DNA of 64,000 bases, from positions 62,001 to 126,000 of the forward strand of contig JAXDDX010000188.1 in assembly GCA_034670405.1 (NCBI GenBank). The letters are read 5' to 3'. Source of the stretch: Hoplostethus atlanticus (taxonomy: Eukaryota; Chordata; Actinopteri; Trachichthyiformes; Trachichthyidae). Positions 16,396 to 28,160 of this stretch are shown one piece after another; the stretch's first letter is position 1; every line of letters begins with the position of its first letter. Below the pieces are notes generated by a model. That model was not told the origin of the DNA. It saw nothing but the letters and a program-made list of their open reading frames with translations, and ran no database searches. A program made the translations under genes and the position numbers.

Positions 16396-16561
16396 AGTGT
16401 CACCATGTTCTGATTTTATTTGCAAGTTAGTCTAGTTAGTATATTCGACTACTCGTTAGCTAATAAGCTAGCGGGGCTGGCTACGGGCTTGTTGGGTGTG
16501 GAAGAAGTAAGAAAACTAAAGCTGGAGTCAGGACACATCTTTTTAAGTTATTTGTTGGGAC

Positions 16562-17130
16562 TAGGGGTGGGCGATATAGCCTTAAAATAATATCACAATA
16601 TTTCATGGTAATTCGTGGTAACAATATTCATGACGATATGAAAAAAAATGCTGAACAATGTTTTATTGGTGATTGCAGCAGCATTTATTAGTGCAAATAG
16701 TGACAACGTAAGTCAAAATATAAACATAAAAGTAGGTATACTAGTGTTTTCCTTGGAATCTTCAGTAAAAGTATAAATAACTCAATTGTTTAATATTTTA
16801 GTTTACCAATAACTAAAAGTTAGTTTAGTTATTGTTTGAGTGCTCAGTTTGAGATCAACACTCAAATAATTTGACATTGGTGACTTTGTTACCATTAAGA
16901 CATTAGCACTAGCAATAATGTAGCCTATAGTCTACAGATAAAAAATGTGAAAAATGCTAAGTGCAAACCACTTCCACACGGCCGAAGTAGCTCCCCTTTA
17001 GCTACTAAATCCTCGTCAGAGGCTGACGCGCTGCTCTGGTTTTCAGCCATGCTTGTATCGTTGTGGTGCGCTCGGGAACGCAAATGTACAAATTTATACC
17101 GGTATTATCGTGAAGGATACAATCGCCTCT
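16562..17130. mobile_element. Nested hAT-like fragment
   Basis: TAGGGGTGGGCGATATAGCC resembles the terminus of the complete hAT element at 52289 (TAGGGGTGGGCGGTATGGCC). The sequence near 17098-17115 (ACCGGTATTATCGTG) resembles hAT 3' ends, but the terminal CCCACCCCTA is missing, so the right end is truncated or decayed. Confidence 0.4.
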
Positions 17131-17762
17131 TATGATTATTTGCGCTGCGCTGTTTGGATGCAAATAGGTTGCATCCAATAATATATTGGCTAACTAGCTC
17201 AAAAAAATTGTCAATCCTAGCTTGTCTGCAAGTTGTATTCAATAAGCTTATGGACATGAGCCATAAACAGACCGGCTACAGCAGAGAGCGTCACTCACAC
17301 ACCCACATACACACAAACACAACGCACAAAACTACAATATTACACAGAATTGTTATCATTGAGAAACTAAGTGGAACCGCTCAGCTGCCTCTTCCCATTC
17401 TGGGTCAGACTCCGACTCAAACATGTACGTCTCAGTGTTGGTTCTGGAGCGGCCGCCATGGTTATGGTAAATTACGGCGTCAAGCTTATTTGTTTACCTT
17501 GAGCAGCATAGGCCCTCTGCTCTCCGCCTCCGCCCAGTGATTGGCCGCCTCACGCCGTGAGTGAGGCGGCCAATCAGAGCAGTGCTCATTACATACAACC
17601 TCCATGCCCTCAAAACATCCTGTTCTTTACAATGGAGAAAATGAGAAACACACACTACAGAAGCTAGTTTTAGGATTTTTTTATATAGACTTCAAACATC
17701 TTGTAAAGACCCCCAGGAACAGTTTTAAATAGCCCAAAATGAGTAAAATACCCCCCCTTTAA

Positions 17763-18833
17763 TGCGTGTGAAGTGTGAAGCCATGTGCAACATTACAACT
17801 TTCAAAGGACCTCATAGTTGTAAAGGTATAGTGGAAGGCATAGCACATACACAGCACTCTACATACGTTTTTTAACATTCAAATACTCTGTCCTCAGGCA
17901 GCAAGGCATACAGTATGGCTGCAGGTGTGTAGGAGGTATGGAGTGCCCAGCAGTGCTTTGAACCAATGCAGTTATACTGAATAGGATGAGATGCATGGGC
18001 ATAATTTGAGGCAAAAGCAATTTAATGTGCAAAGACTTGTATAGACATTGTGAGTGCAACATTGTGCAAATAATGCTTGGGTAATGATAAATAGCATGGT
18101 CATGAACAGTAACTGCAGCAGTTTTACAAACTATAGAAGAGTCCAGTGTGGAGGTTGAACAAAACAAGGTCCAAAAATGATACCGATTATATGAGTACAA
18201 CAAATATTGTAAGGCAATGGAGTGTAGTGGGTCTTTGCAAGCTACCACAATAACTAGTGATGTAGTGGTAAATAAAAGGTGGGCAAACTATGATCCCCAA
18301 TTGGTGATCATCATAAAGCAACCAACATTAACAAAAATCAATTAAGTGAAAAAGAAGAAAAGCATTAAGTTATGCTTTTTTCCCCTTATAAGACTCATGT
18401 AACTTATATCAATTTGACACTATTACATATGATTTATACCATGAATTTATTATTATATTATTATAATAATGACATTACCCCAGCTGCTAGCGGGTCAATT
18501 TATTCAACAAGTCATGAAATCATACATCGAGTGGAAAATTATTTTTCTGCCATGCATTGAACATTTGTTCCCTCAGATGAGCATTGAAAAGTAGAAAAGG
18601 GATGCCCTACTACCACAAATAAAGTTCTGAGCTAAGGGAAATACTGGATTAGGTCCCTGATAGTAACAATTATGACTGTGAGTTGAGTCACTTGAGTCAA
18701 CTAAAATCTGCTGTCCCTTTCATTCCTATCCTGTCCTATAGCAAGTTGAATGAAGGTGTGTGTATCCTACGTGGTAATCCCCCAAAGATCCTGAGGATTT
18801 TTTAAATTGTGTCTCCATCTTTGGTGCAAAGCG
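17763..18833. other. Putative nek6 intron 1, no recognised content
   Basis: AT-rich sequence without a recognisable exon or repeat. The 129-codon minus-strand frame at 17859-18248 is unlike any family I know. Confidence 0.45.
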
Positions 18834-18965
18834 CTCATTGCTGTGGTGTTTCTGCACTGCACTTCCCAGAGATCACTTGTCAAACAAACAGTGTGTCCTG
18901 TACTGTGACGTCTATCGTTGGATCTTCTGTTGATGAAGTTTGAGTTTCTGTAGGTACTGCTCCTT
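18834..18965 (-). repeat. Dispersed repeat B, copy 1 (inverse, truncated)
   Basis: Read on the minus strand it matches the 3' half of the copies at 33040 and 46015: CTACAGAAACTCAAAC, ATCAACAGAA, CAGTAC...GACAC, and TCTCTGGGAAGTG followed by GCAGAAACACC. The part with the Kozak-like ATG found in the other copies is missing. Confidence 0.6.
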
Positions 18966-19104
18966 TAAATCTAATGTTTATTGGGTGAACTAGGCGAAAT
19001 CCAACCATCCAGTTTTGACTTCATCTCCATAATAGGGTTAAGGTTAAAGTTAATCATGAACAGTCGATTGTGCAGAAGCGTACTAGTGTGAATATAATTA
19101 TTAT

Positions 19105-19510
19105 TTGTGGATAGCTAGCCTAGAAGAGTGCTTAGCTAGCCTAGGAGAGTGCACATCTTAGCTAGGAGAGTGTATAGCTTAGCTAGGAGAGTGGATAATT
19201 AGCCTAGGAGATTACACATCTTAGCTAGGAGAGTGGATAGCTAGCCTAGGAGATTGGATAGCTAGCCTAGGAGAGTGCACATCTTAGCTAGGAGAGTGTA
19301 TAGCTAGCCTAGGAGAGTGTATAGCTAGTCCAGGAGAGTGCATATCTTAGCTCGGAGAGTGGATAGCTAGCCTAGAAGAGTGGATTGCTAGTCTAGGAGA
19401 GTGCATCTCTTAACTAGGAGAGTGCATCTCTTAGCTAGGAGAGTGCATATCTTAGTTAGGAGAGTGCATATCTTAGCTAGGAGAGTGGATAGCCCGCCTC
19501 GCAGAGTGAT
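19105..19510. repeat. 21-bp minisatellite
   Basis: About 19 imperfect tandem copies of a 21-base unit resembling GAGAGTGCATATCTTAGCTAG, alternating with variants reading GGATAGCTAGCCTAG. Since 21 is a multiple of three, part of it is open as a seven-residue repeat (VHILARR-like), with no sign of being a gene. Confidence 0.85.
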
Positions 19511-19989
19511 AAGGAAAAGCTTGCGCCGGCTTCTCATTTACCACCGCCAGCCTCTCAGTTGCTTCCCCCAGAAAATAATTTGCTAAAGCAGTTGCCAGCT
19601 TCAATAAGGACATAGGCTCCACCAGCCTCTTGGTAGACTTTGGCACTTCCCCATGCCATATAAAACCATTAAGGAGGATGTGAGTTGTGGATTTAAGTGT
19701 GTTACTCACCAAAGTCTCTCAGCTTTGTCCTGGCCCTTAGGTCTCTTGCTCTTCCCTCTGGAAAAACAACAATGTGCAACTCAGTTTCATGTCAAAACCA
19801 ACTATAAAGTCTGGAAAACGAGGGTTATAATCACAGGAAAACCTAGAAAGTGGTGCTCAGGATCTGAAGTAATACTGGTTACTTTCAAAGTGTTAAAACT
19901 TCTGTAGCCCTCACAGTAGTATCTCTGGTTAACCTAGACCCCAGACAGCAGCTTCAGATTGAAGAAGTGGTGAAGTTGTTATGGGCTCT

Positions 19990-20043
19990 AACCACATTCA
20001 TTCACATAAACCCACACGCGCACACATGCACGCACGCACGCGC

Positions 20044-20073
<30 letters not shown>
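19990..20073. repeat. (CA)n microsatellite with CG interruptions
   Basis: Alternating CA/CG dinucleotides (ACACGCGCACACATGCACGC-type) followed by a purer (CA)n run. Alternating purine-pyrimidine sequence of this kind can adopt Z-DNA. Confidence 0.8.
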
Positions 20074-20074
<1 letters not shown>

Positions 20075-20164
20075 TCACTTCGCTAGTTCCTTTTTGGTAA
20101 CTACAGGACTACGCAAGCAGTGCTTCAATTCATACTTCTGCCTAGCTGCACTAGACAACGTCGC

Positions 20165-20350
20165 ACATTGAAACATTTGAACTTCAATTCCCAGAAATCC
20201 TATAAGGTGATGTCAGTAAACTGCACACAGCACGCTAATGTTACCAACCTGGCCGGTCTGTGAAGCTTTCCTAACAAGTCCAGCTTTCTCACTGCTGTTT
20301 AGGAGACAGTTTAGATATTTGGGTATTAAGTTTCAATTTGTCACTTCCTG
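20165..20350. repeat. Dispersed repeat C, copy 2
   Basis: It carries CCCAGAAATCCT, CCAGCTTTCTC and ACTGCTGTTTAGGAGACAG in the same order as the copy at 780-985 in psmb7. Confidence 0.6.
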
Positions 20351-21735
20351 TGGGTGACTCATCACTTCCTGTGTGTTCACTGTGAAGCAGGGTGTTGCTG
20401 GAAAGAGCATGGATCTTAGTCAACTTTTCTCAGGATAAATAAAGGTTAAAAAAATAAAGGCTAGTACTCACAAAGTGTTTTGCAAACTGTCTTGTGTATA
20501 GTACCGTTGGGTTATACCCTATAAATGACTGCTGAGTATAAATGCCAGCTGAGTCAAATTCCTAGAGTTAACCACCACCAACACCCTTAATGGAATTAGA
20601 ACAGAATTAACCTCTGAAAAGGATGTTTTTCCTGCAGCAACTGAGCAATCTCAATAGCTCACAATCAATCCTACTTGGAATCTACTTTTCAATGAACAAG
20701 TGAAGATGAAGAAGAAGACTTCTCTGGGTGTTGTTAACATTGAGGAGGGGTAAAATCACTGACAGTGACCTTATCGTGGGGTTGAAGGATTGCAGTGTAG
20801 TTACAAGGAGAGCTGTTGATAGTAATAGATGGTAAATGTTTGTATTCATATGGTTCTTCGTATCATAAAAAAATAAATGACAATAATCAGGCATTCAAGA
20901 CATTTCCTGCATGAGAGATTTTAGCTTGAAATGTCCACAGGTTGCCTATACAAGCAGACAGACACATACACATCTACTACTATGATAGAACAGCATCTCA
21001 CGCACACACACAGTGCAGGACATTTTCTTAAGTGCAAAGCAGCTAAAACCCCACAAAATACTGTTGATGTTTTTACAGTCCCGCTGTAACACACATTCCC
21101 ATTTAACCGTCTTTTTGCCAAAACAGTGCAGTTTACTGTGAAAGGTCCATACATCAAAACGCACTCCTGTTTTCATCTTTGTCATCTTTTTAAAGACGAC
21201 ATGCAATGCGCTTTGAGGACATCGGCATTTTTATGTGGAGGGCTGTAAATGTGCTTTGGCATTTCAGAACATGACATTCAACATAATTCAAGACAACCCA
21301 GGAAACAAAAGAGCAGCAATCTGGCCCCCTAACCTAGTTTTTCACTTCAATGTCATACTACCTTTAATCCTATAGAGGTTTTTTGGTGATTTTCCCTTCC
21401 CTAAAGACTACTGACACACACAGGAGTGTAAAAAACATCTGATGTTTTCTAAACAGTATGAAAGGAGTTGCTTTTTTTTTTTTTTTAATTCATCAGTGTA
21501 AATCTCTCATCATTCACCTGACACAATGCTAATATTTTTAGCTTGGCTGAGCCAGCCTGAGGACAACGAGACACAACACTGGAAAGCCAAATAGCTGACT
21601 TGATTGGTATTTGTGGAGACGCCTCCATTCAGTCCAAACTTGAAGACGCATAATAGAAATGAAATGTGTTGACAACAATTTGGAGTAAAACGAATACTGA
21701 ATATTTGAGTCCCTTCCATGTGAAGACACATACAT
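20351..21735. other. Putative nek6 intron 1, no recognised content
   Basis: No gene or clear element. A poly-T run lies at about 21472-21486. Confidence 0.45.
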
Positions 21736-21737
21736 AA

Positions 21738-21880
21738 ACATTATTACATTACAGTCATTTAGCAGATGCTTTTATCCAAAGCGACTTACAAAGGTGACAG
21801 TTAACACTATGTGGGGATCGAACCCACAACCCCTGAGACTGAGAGTCTCATGCTCTACCGCAGTTCGCGCTGCCTACATC
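21738..21880 (-). mobile_element. tRNA-derived SINE with an L2-type tail
   Basis: Read on the minus strand, a tRNA-like head (GCGAACTGCGGTAGAGC, then ATGAGACTCTC and GGGTTCGATCCCC, i.e. A- and B-box regions) is followed by TAAGTCGCTTTGGATAAAAG, CATCTGCTAAATG and a TAATG-type end. The tail matches that of the L2 LINE at 35206-35260. SINEs that borrow the tail of a partner LINE are a known arrangement in fish. The head is closest to tRNA-Lys by eye. Confidence 0.75.
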
Positions 21881-22114
21881 TCTCCAATGCTGTTGTCAGT
21901 TCATACTGGTATTGGATATGGGTTACATCCTAGAATAGATCAGTCATCCAAAAAAAACAAACCAAAAAAAAAGCAGATATGAGCAGCAACTCAGCATGAA
22001 GGCCTGCAGAGTGAACACAGCAAATTTCCAAGGAAGCATGCACAAGCACAGTGAATGTAAATACTATTTTTGCCAATACACTGTCTACACACAGATCATA
22101 TCTCTAGACCAGAT

Positions 22115-22116
<2 letters not shown>

Positions 22117-22158
<42 letters not shown>
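22117..22158. repeat. (AC)21 microsatellite
   Basis: A perfect dinucleotide run of 42 bases. Confidence 0.95.
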
Positions 22159-22159
<1 letters not shown>

Positions 22160-22161
<2 letters not shown>

Positions 22162-25100
22162 CCAAAGAGTCACACAGCCACCATTTACCAGGAAATATTT
22201 CCACATGGATCTTGTTAGTCTGCCCCTGTTGAATGAGTGCCAGAAAGCCCCGTGGCGGGAATACAAAACCTCTTATTTCTCTCTCTCCCTCTCTGACTCA
22301 TGTTTTGGGGCTGACTAACACATGATCCTTAGATGAGAGTGCAATGGCCTGTTTCACTTCAAACATCTGACAACAGCGAAAGCGGTCGGGGATTTCGGGC
22401 CTTGCTGCTCGCCCTGTAGTCAGTTCAAGCGTGGCCGTTAGCAATTGAAATAAATTAAAATGAATTAAAAACATATCAGACTTGCAATGGCCAGTGATAT
22501 TGTTGACTCCTGGGTCACGTTTCTGGCTAGTAAATGAAGCACGCCTCAATGCATCTGAATGTTTGAAACCACATTCAGATTTATTGCTGTCCTAGGTTCT
22601 GAATATACTAGATCCAGGGTGGGGTTTTTTTGGGGGCGGGGGGGACAGAAGATATGACACATCATTCCAATACCAGGCTAAAGTATTATTAGGTATTAAG
22701 AGAAATAATACTTACTAAAATCCCATACTAAAATCCCATAGCAAGAGACACTTGGGGACCGACGCTGGCCTTTTTCTTTTTTTAAACCTTTATTTAAACA
22801 GGGTAGGTCCGTGCCCTAATGAGACAGAGACATGCATGCTTCATTTTAATTTTAATTTTTTTTTTACACCATAGGGGCACCTTAGTAGCACATGAGACCC
22901 TCACGTTTTTTCATCCAAAGGGGCATCCTAATGGGACACTTGCATGCTAGATTTTAGCCCTAAGGTCACAAGGAATTAGGAAAGCCTAATAGCTTGGCTG
23001 ATGCACTAGCTAGCACCCTTGCTAGCCCTTGCTTAATGGGAAAATGGCAAAATCCAAGTTGATAACGTGTTGTGTCTCATATTTAAAGATACCTTAAATA
23101 AATGAAACTGTGGAACTAATAAAAACATTAAATATATCACATTACTAATTTTAATACTAATACTTATTTGTGCTTGTTGCGGTCAGAGCGCAATTATATC
23201 ACCTTCACTTCCTATTTAAGTGTCAGCATCCACGCTGTTAGTGGCATTTTTCAAAAAAGTTAAGTAATTTAGTTAGCAATAGATTCCTAACTAATTAAGT
23301 ATTTGTCAAATATAACAATAAAGAATGTCAGCAGTTATTTTAAGCTACCTTAATTAAAAGCTGAATTTTCTCTGCACTCACCCGTACAGATACAGATGCA
23401 CACACCTCAGTACTATATTCCCCTTTTGTTTTTGACCGTGTAGCTAAGTGTGGGTTTCTGGTTGCAACTGATGACTCATAGCTCATTGCTTTTTCACTGG
23501 AAACGAGGATCGGTTCCTGTTCTCGGTCAGCTCACTTTGTAACATTCAAAACGGCAGTGATACCGAGAGCCACATTTACACATGCATGCCACAGAAAAAG
23601 GCCACTGCAAATGCTGTCACGTCACCAAGTGTATACACACACACGTACACACAACCGAAACACCTTTATGGCCCCTTTCTTGTAGAACGGGTTACATACA
23701 GATGCAAAATGTATTACAATTGCTCATACAGCACACTATTAGTGTAGCTGTATAAACCCTGCTGAACCTGCTGCTGGTAGTCAGCAACTTGACTGTGTAG
23801 ATCTAATAAGAGGTTCAGACCTAATCAGGATGCTTTGCCTGCCTGCCCCCCACCACTGAATTGCTTCTTCCAATATTAGGACAATAGATGTTAATGATTT
23901 CCAGCAGTCTAACAGCCCTGGCAGAGCTCAATAACACTCCATTATTCTACTAACCTCTTAGCTTTTCTTGTGACTAGCATACTCATCTCAGCATCTTGTG
24001 TACCGTCTTTGTTTGCTACGTTGCACAGTTTTATTCACGTAACCAGGAACTAGAAGACATTTTATGAGAGAAATTGAAACAACGTTCGAAACACGTTCAA
24101 ATTTGCTAAAGAAATGACTGTGTGCAACTTTGGGCACCGCGGGCCAAGCATTGAAGTATTAATTACTTGATTTGACAACACATCTAAGCATGGGGCTTGC
24201 TGAAACTTGCACCCTGTCCTTACAAACATTAAAAGCATTATTCTTCATTCAGCTCACCCCCCCACCCCCCACCCCAATCTCTGATGAGTCAGCTTAAAGT
24301 GCTTAGCAGCGTGTACAACTTGTGCTAACATGCACCTCATCTGCCTTACCCAGCGCTACTAATAACCGTTAAAAAGTTACTGATGCCAACTCGGCCTAGT
24401 GCCATGATTTATGCTACATACGAGGAAGAAGCAAGCTTTATGTGAGATGTTAGATGTGGTAACGGTGGTGGTGGTGGCGGTGGTACCCGTTCTTGGTATT
24501 TAAGCGACGGCGAAGAAATCTATCAAGCAATCAGGCCTTACTGCAAGGCACATATGGCAAATAGATTTCATCTATCGCTTTGCACGATAGCATTCCACTC
24601 AGGGCTCGAGCTTTATGGGTAAATGCTCTCAACTCTATGAAAGAAACATCTACTAAAACACATTTAAACATTTCCTATGATTGTTTGAAAGGTACCTCCA
24701 CAGGCTATGACAAAGCACCTTCCCGGACAGTATGTAACTATTTTCCTGTCTAGCAGGCTTGTATCTAGACAGTATCGACATTCACCCTCTCTTTTTTGAA
24801 CCTGGAAATTCAGGAACGGACCACAAAACAAGGTGCTTTGCAGAGATGTGTCCTTTCATTTCCAGCTAAGAGAAAGCACTGTCTGAAAGGAATGAAGAGC
24901 TAGTGACACTAATATGGGACATTATGTCAGCCTCCTGACCCATGCAGCTGTTTCCCCTTCCCTTGTCCGCAATGAAAAACAGTGCTGAGCCTCCGAAGAA
25001 TGCCCGGGAAATTTCTGGGGGGGAAGAGAGAGATTCTCCAAATGACAAAAAGGCCCAGCCAGAGAAAAGCGCTTCTGTTGCACTTGTTTTTTTTTCCAAG

Positions 25101-26790
25101 GACCTGCCTTGACTGGCCTTGCATTTCAATTTCCCTGGGCAAGGATTTGAATGTATCAAATGCGTCACAACCACAAGCATGTTACATGACTCACAAAAGA
25201 TAAATCATTCACTGGTATCAGTGATTGCTATCAGAGCAATTTCAGCCTTAAAATGTCACATAACGTAACATTGTCATGCACCGGATGCATTGATAAAAGC
25301 AAACTTACGATAGCAAAGATTTTGTGCCGATGTTCAGTAGGCAATTTTTAAAATAAATTAGTACATACAGACTTTCCAGGGTGTTAAAGCCTGTGAAACA
25401 GCAGTTAGATCACACTGAAACTTCCTGACAATTATAGACTTAGAACAGCACCAAAATATAAAAACCTTGCCAGAGACTAAAATATTTTGAGGAATTCAAG
25501 CAAATTGCCTAATACGCCAAAGCAGAGAGGGTGAGTCATTTCCCCCTGATATCACAAAGCACAGATGACATTTGTTTTGTTCTTCCCGTTTCAGTGGCCA
25601 AAAGTGTATCCTGTTGGTATTCGGGCTCTGACTCTAGGCCCTAGTTATGTCAATCATGCATACGGTCAGTGACCCTGCCTCGAGTTTCCTCAAATACTTT
25701 GAGTGACCACGGGAAACCTTCGTGCTGAATTTGAACGGCAGCGAGCTTCCAGAAATGGTCTGTGCCATTTAAAGAGCGTTGGATCCAATACCCTTCAGGA
25801 CCTTAGTAGCGAGAGCCATGCAAAGGGAGGAGATCGTGAAGTTAAGCGAAGACGAGGGGGGTCCAATTACTGAAGAGTTGCAAGACAAACATCAGCTAAA
25901 GTATGAACCAGATCACCTAAAAATACAGGCAAGGCATGGGGTCACTCATTTTGCATCATATAGCATCCTACTTGACAGCTGCGTTTCATCAGTTTAAGGA
26001 ACTGAAACCACATGCATAGTAGAAGCCATCGATCTGGTCTCTATGAAAGAGAAAATAATTCTACAGTTTTACTAGAAACTGTAAACTCATGTGTTATAAT
26101 CAACAAGCATCTGAAATCTTTTGCCGACTCGCAACGCTATGAGGATCTTGTCATTCCCTCCTCTCTGGCAACACATCTTTCTGTTTCGTCGTCAAAAACA
26201 AAAAATCAGAAATCAGATGTTGATGCGCCCAGAAAAAAGGCTGTCATCATTCTTTAAAGGTTACATTACTAACATTTTTTTTTGCATTTTAGGTATAAAC
26301 ACCAACTTGTATAATGATGGTCTACCCAAATAGACAGAATTTATACTTTATACTAAAATTTCGGCGGTATTCCATGCAATTCCTTTCACAATCTCCTCTG
26401 TTAGGGAAACCATAGATGCCAAAGATGGTAGTTCTGGCTTATAAAGATACCAATCCATAGAAGTCTGATTCACTTCAAACACTTTTGATTTTTGATTTAA
26501 ACCAACAATAAAATATATAATAATAAAAACAATTAAGTGTAGTCTGTATTATGATACCCTATCTCATGCCTGTTTGCTAACTCAAAGGATCTAATTTTTT
26601 ACATTCACTCAGGAGTTTTTTTGTGACTATTGTGAACAAACTTTCTTGATTTTGCAGTATCTTTTGTCAAAAATGGCAATGCAGTAACATTACCGGAAAT
26701 GACGAGTCATATATAATCACTTCCTGTGATAATAAGCGTACTGCACATTACAGAAACTACTTGAAATACTTCAGTGCACATTCTCTGACC
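22160..26790. other. Gene-free region within putative nek6 intron 1
   Basis: No coding exon, RNA gene or clear transposon is recognised over 4.6 kb. Some stretches (about 24850-25200 and 25500-25780) are less AT-rich and free of obvious repeats, which would fit conserved non-coding sequence, but nothing in the window proves this. A short GGT/GGC triplet run is at 24464-24483. Confidence 0.4.
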
Positions 26791-26793
26791 AGT

Positions 26794-27720
26794 TTAATTT
26801 GAAAAGGGTCCATTTATTTTGTGTTCTTCTGACGAACAGCATGCTAACCAAAGTCTCAGGATAAATGCAAAGTATAATAATGCAGATTCAAAAAGTGACT
26901 TCACTTCTTCCACCTTCAGGGCTAAATAAAATTCCCATATGAAGCTACATCTCACTGTCCGCTGAATCCTCTTCCATCTCTTCCCTCTATAAAGCTCCAC
27001 TTTTTCATTGGTTGTAGCAGAAGAAGACCAAGGTATAAGGTTTGAATGGACCATGTTATGTGAAAAGAGGCGGTAACTGGCCACGATGGCTGCTTGTCCA
27101 GTGTAGTTAAGCTTCTTCCTTTCATACACCTCATCTACAGCATCTTCCAATAGCACAGTGAACTCTTATGCTGGTGCTGCCGATCTCTGACAGGACTGTA
27201 AATTGCTTGGTTTATGTCTCCTCAAGGACTTGCAGGGTCTTCATCGGGTTTGATGGCGGCACATCATAGGTTGCCCCAATAGCTACCTCCACAATCTCAA
27301 TCACAATCTCTCTCAAGGTCTCTCCAACTAAACTTCCTCTTTTCTACCCTTTCCCGGTTCAGCCATTGTCCCCGCTTTGGCACAATCTCGCCGTTTCTTC
27401 CTGGCGATGCATTTGCTCCATTACCAATATCCTATTTTCTGAGGGTGATGCTTTGTTCCAGGCAGGTTGGCTTGTGCCAAGACCAAGGACACAGCCACAA
27501 CCCTGCTGCACTTGCCCCACAATGTCCCTACGTCTAAGAGCCAATTATGCTCGCTGGACTGCTTCTTTCATTCATTTCCGCCCAGTTGCTACAGTAGGCG
27601 TTCTACTCCTTTCTTGTTTGTCCTGAGACTCCGATAGAGCTGACTTCAGCTTTGCTTGGATTGGAATTCCTTTGTTAGGCCAGACAGAGGTACCTCAAGG
27701 AGCCCCTTCCTATACATTGA
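26794..27720 (-). mobile_element. Decayed non-LTR retrotransposon fragment
   Basis: On the minus strand, fragments in several frames read LLEDAVDEVYERKKLNYTGQ (about 27153-27094) and, further 5', RRRDIVGQVQQGCG with MEQMHRQEETAR. The first resembles the block (VPWEDAVEEAYERKKLKY-like) near the C terminus of a polyprotein common in fish LINE-type repeats. Frames are broken by many stops. The family name is not certain. Confidence 0.45.
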
Positions 27721-27744
27721 ATCGTTGCCAGTTCCTAACATATA

Positions 27745-28160
27745 TATCAAATCACATTTATTTGTATAGCCCTTAATCACTGTTACAGTCTCTAAGGGCT
27801 TCACAGTGCCCAACATGTGAAAATAATGAATGATTAGTACACGACATCCCCCAGCCTTAGACCCTCACAGAGGACAAGGAAAAACTCCCACAAAACCTTA
27901 TTGGGAAAATTGGGAGAAACCTTGGGAGGGGCTACTCAGAGGGATCCCCCTACCAGGACGGTTGGGCGTGCAATAGATGCCGAGTTTGGGCAAGCAGCGT
28001 ATACACAATATATGAAAGTTTATTTTGGTGGGACATCCAGATCTGATGGGGCGGCATCACAGCAACGGCAACTCAGTCAGCGTCATCATAGGGCTAGGGG
28101 ACCACGCAGGCGCCAACACTGCCCAGATAATAATATCAATATTCTACCCAATATTTAACC
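27745..28160. repeat. Dispersed teleost-type repeat
   Basis: It starts TCAAATCACATTTATTTGTA followed by TAGCCC, then has GGAAAAACTCCC and GGGAGAAACCTTGGGAGG. Blocks of this kind recur in many fish genomes. I cannot name the family with confidence. Confidence 0.5.

Larger units (their letters stand above)
15334..17762 (+). mobile_element. Kolobok-like DNA transposon copy with THAP remnant
   Basis: The element begins TTAAAGGGGACATATT and ends AAAATACCCCCCCTTTAA, so short inverted ends (AAGGGG / CCCCTT) are bounded by TTAA. Inside, a decayed THAP-type zinc finger is visible (see 16120-16395). A TTAA target together with a THAP domain is the established combination of the Kolobok superfamily, so the family call is inference from these two features. 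The copy is 2.4 kb, has no intact transposase, and includes a nested hAT-like fragment. It sits in the large 5' intron of nek6. Confidence 0.65.

Noticed and set aside
19105..19510. CRISPR-like regular repeats
   Set aside because: Units are contiguous without spacers and the genome is a vertebrate; it is a minisatellite.
21790..21875. Possible tRNA gene on the minus strand
   Set aside because: A- and B-box-like sequences are present, but the acceptor stem does not close and a LINE tail follows directly, so it is a SINE head.
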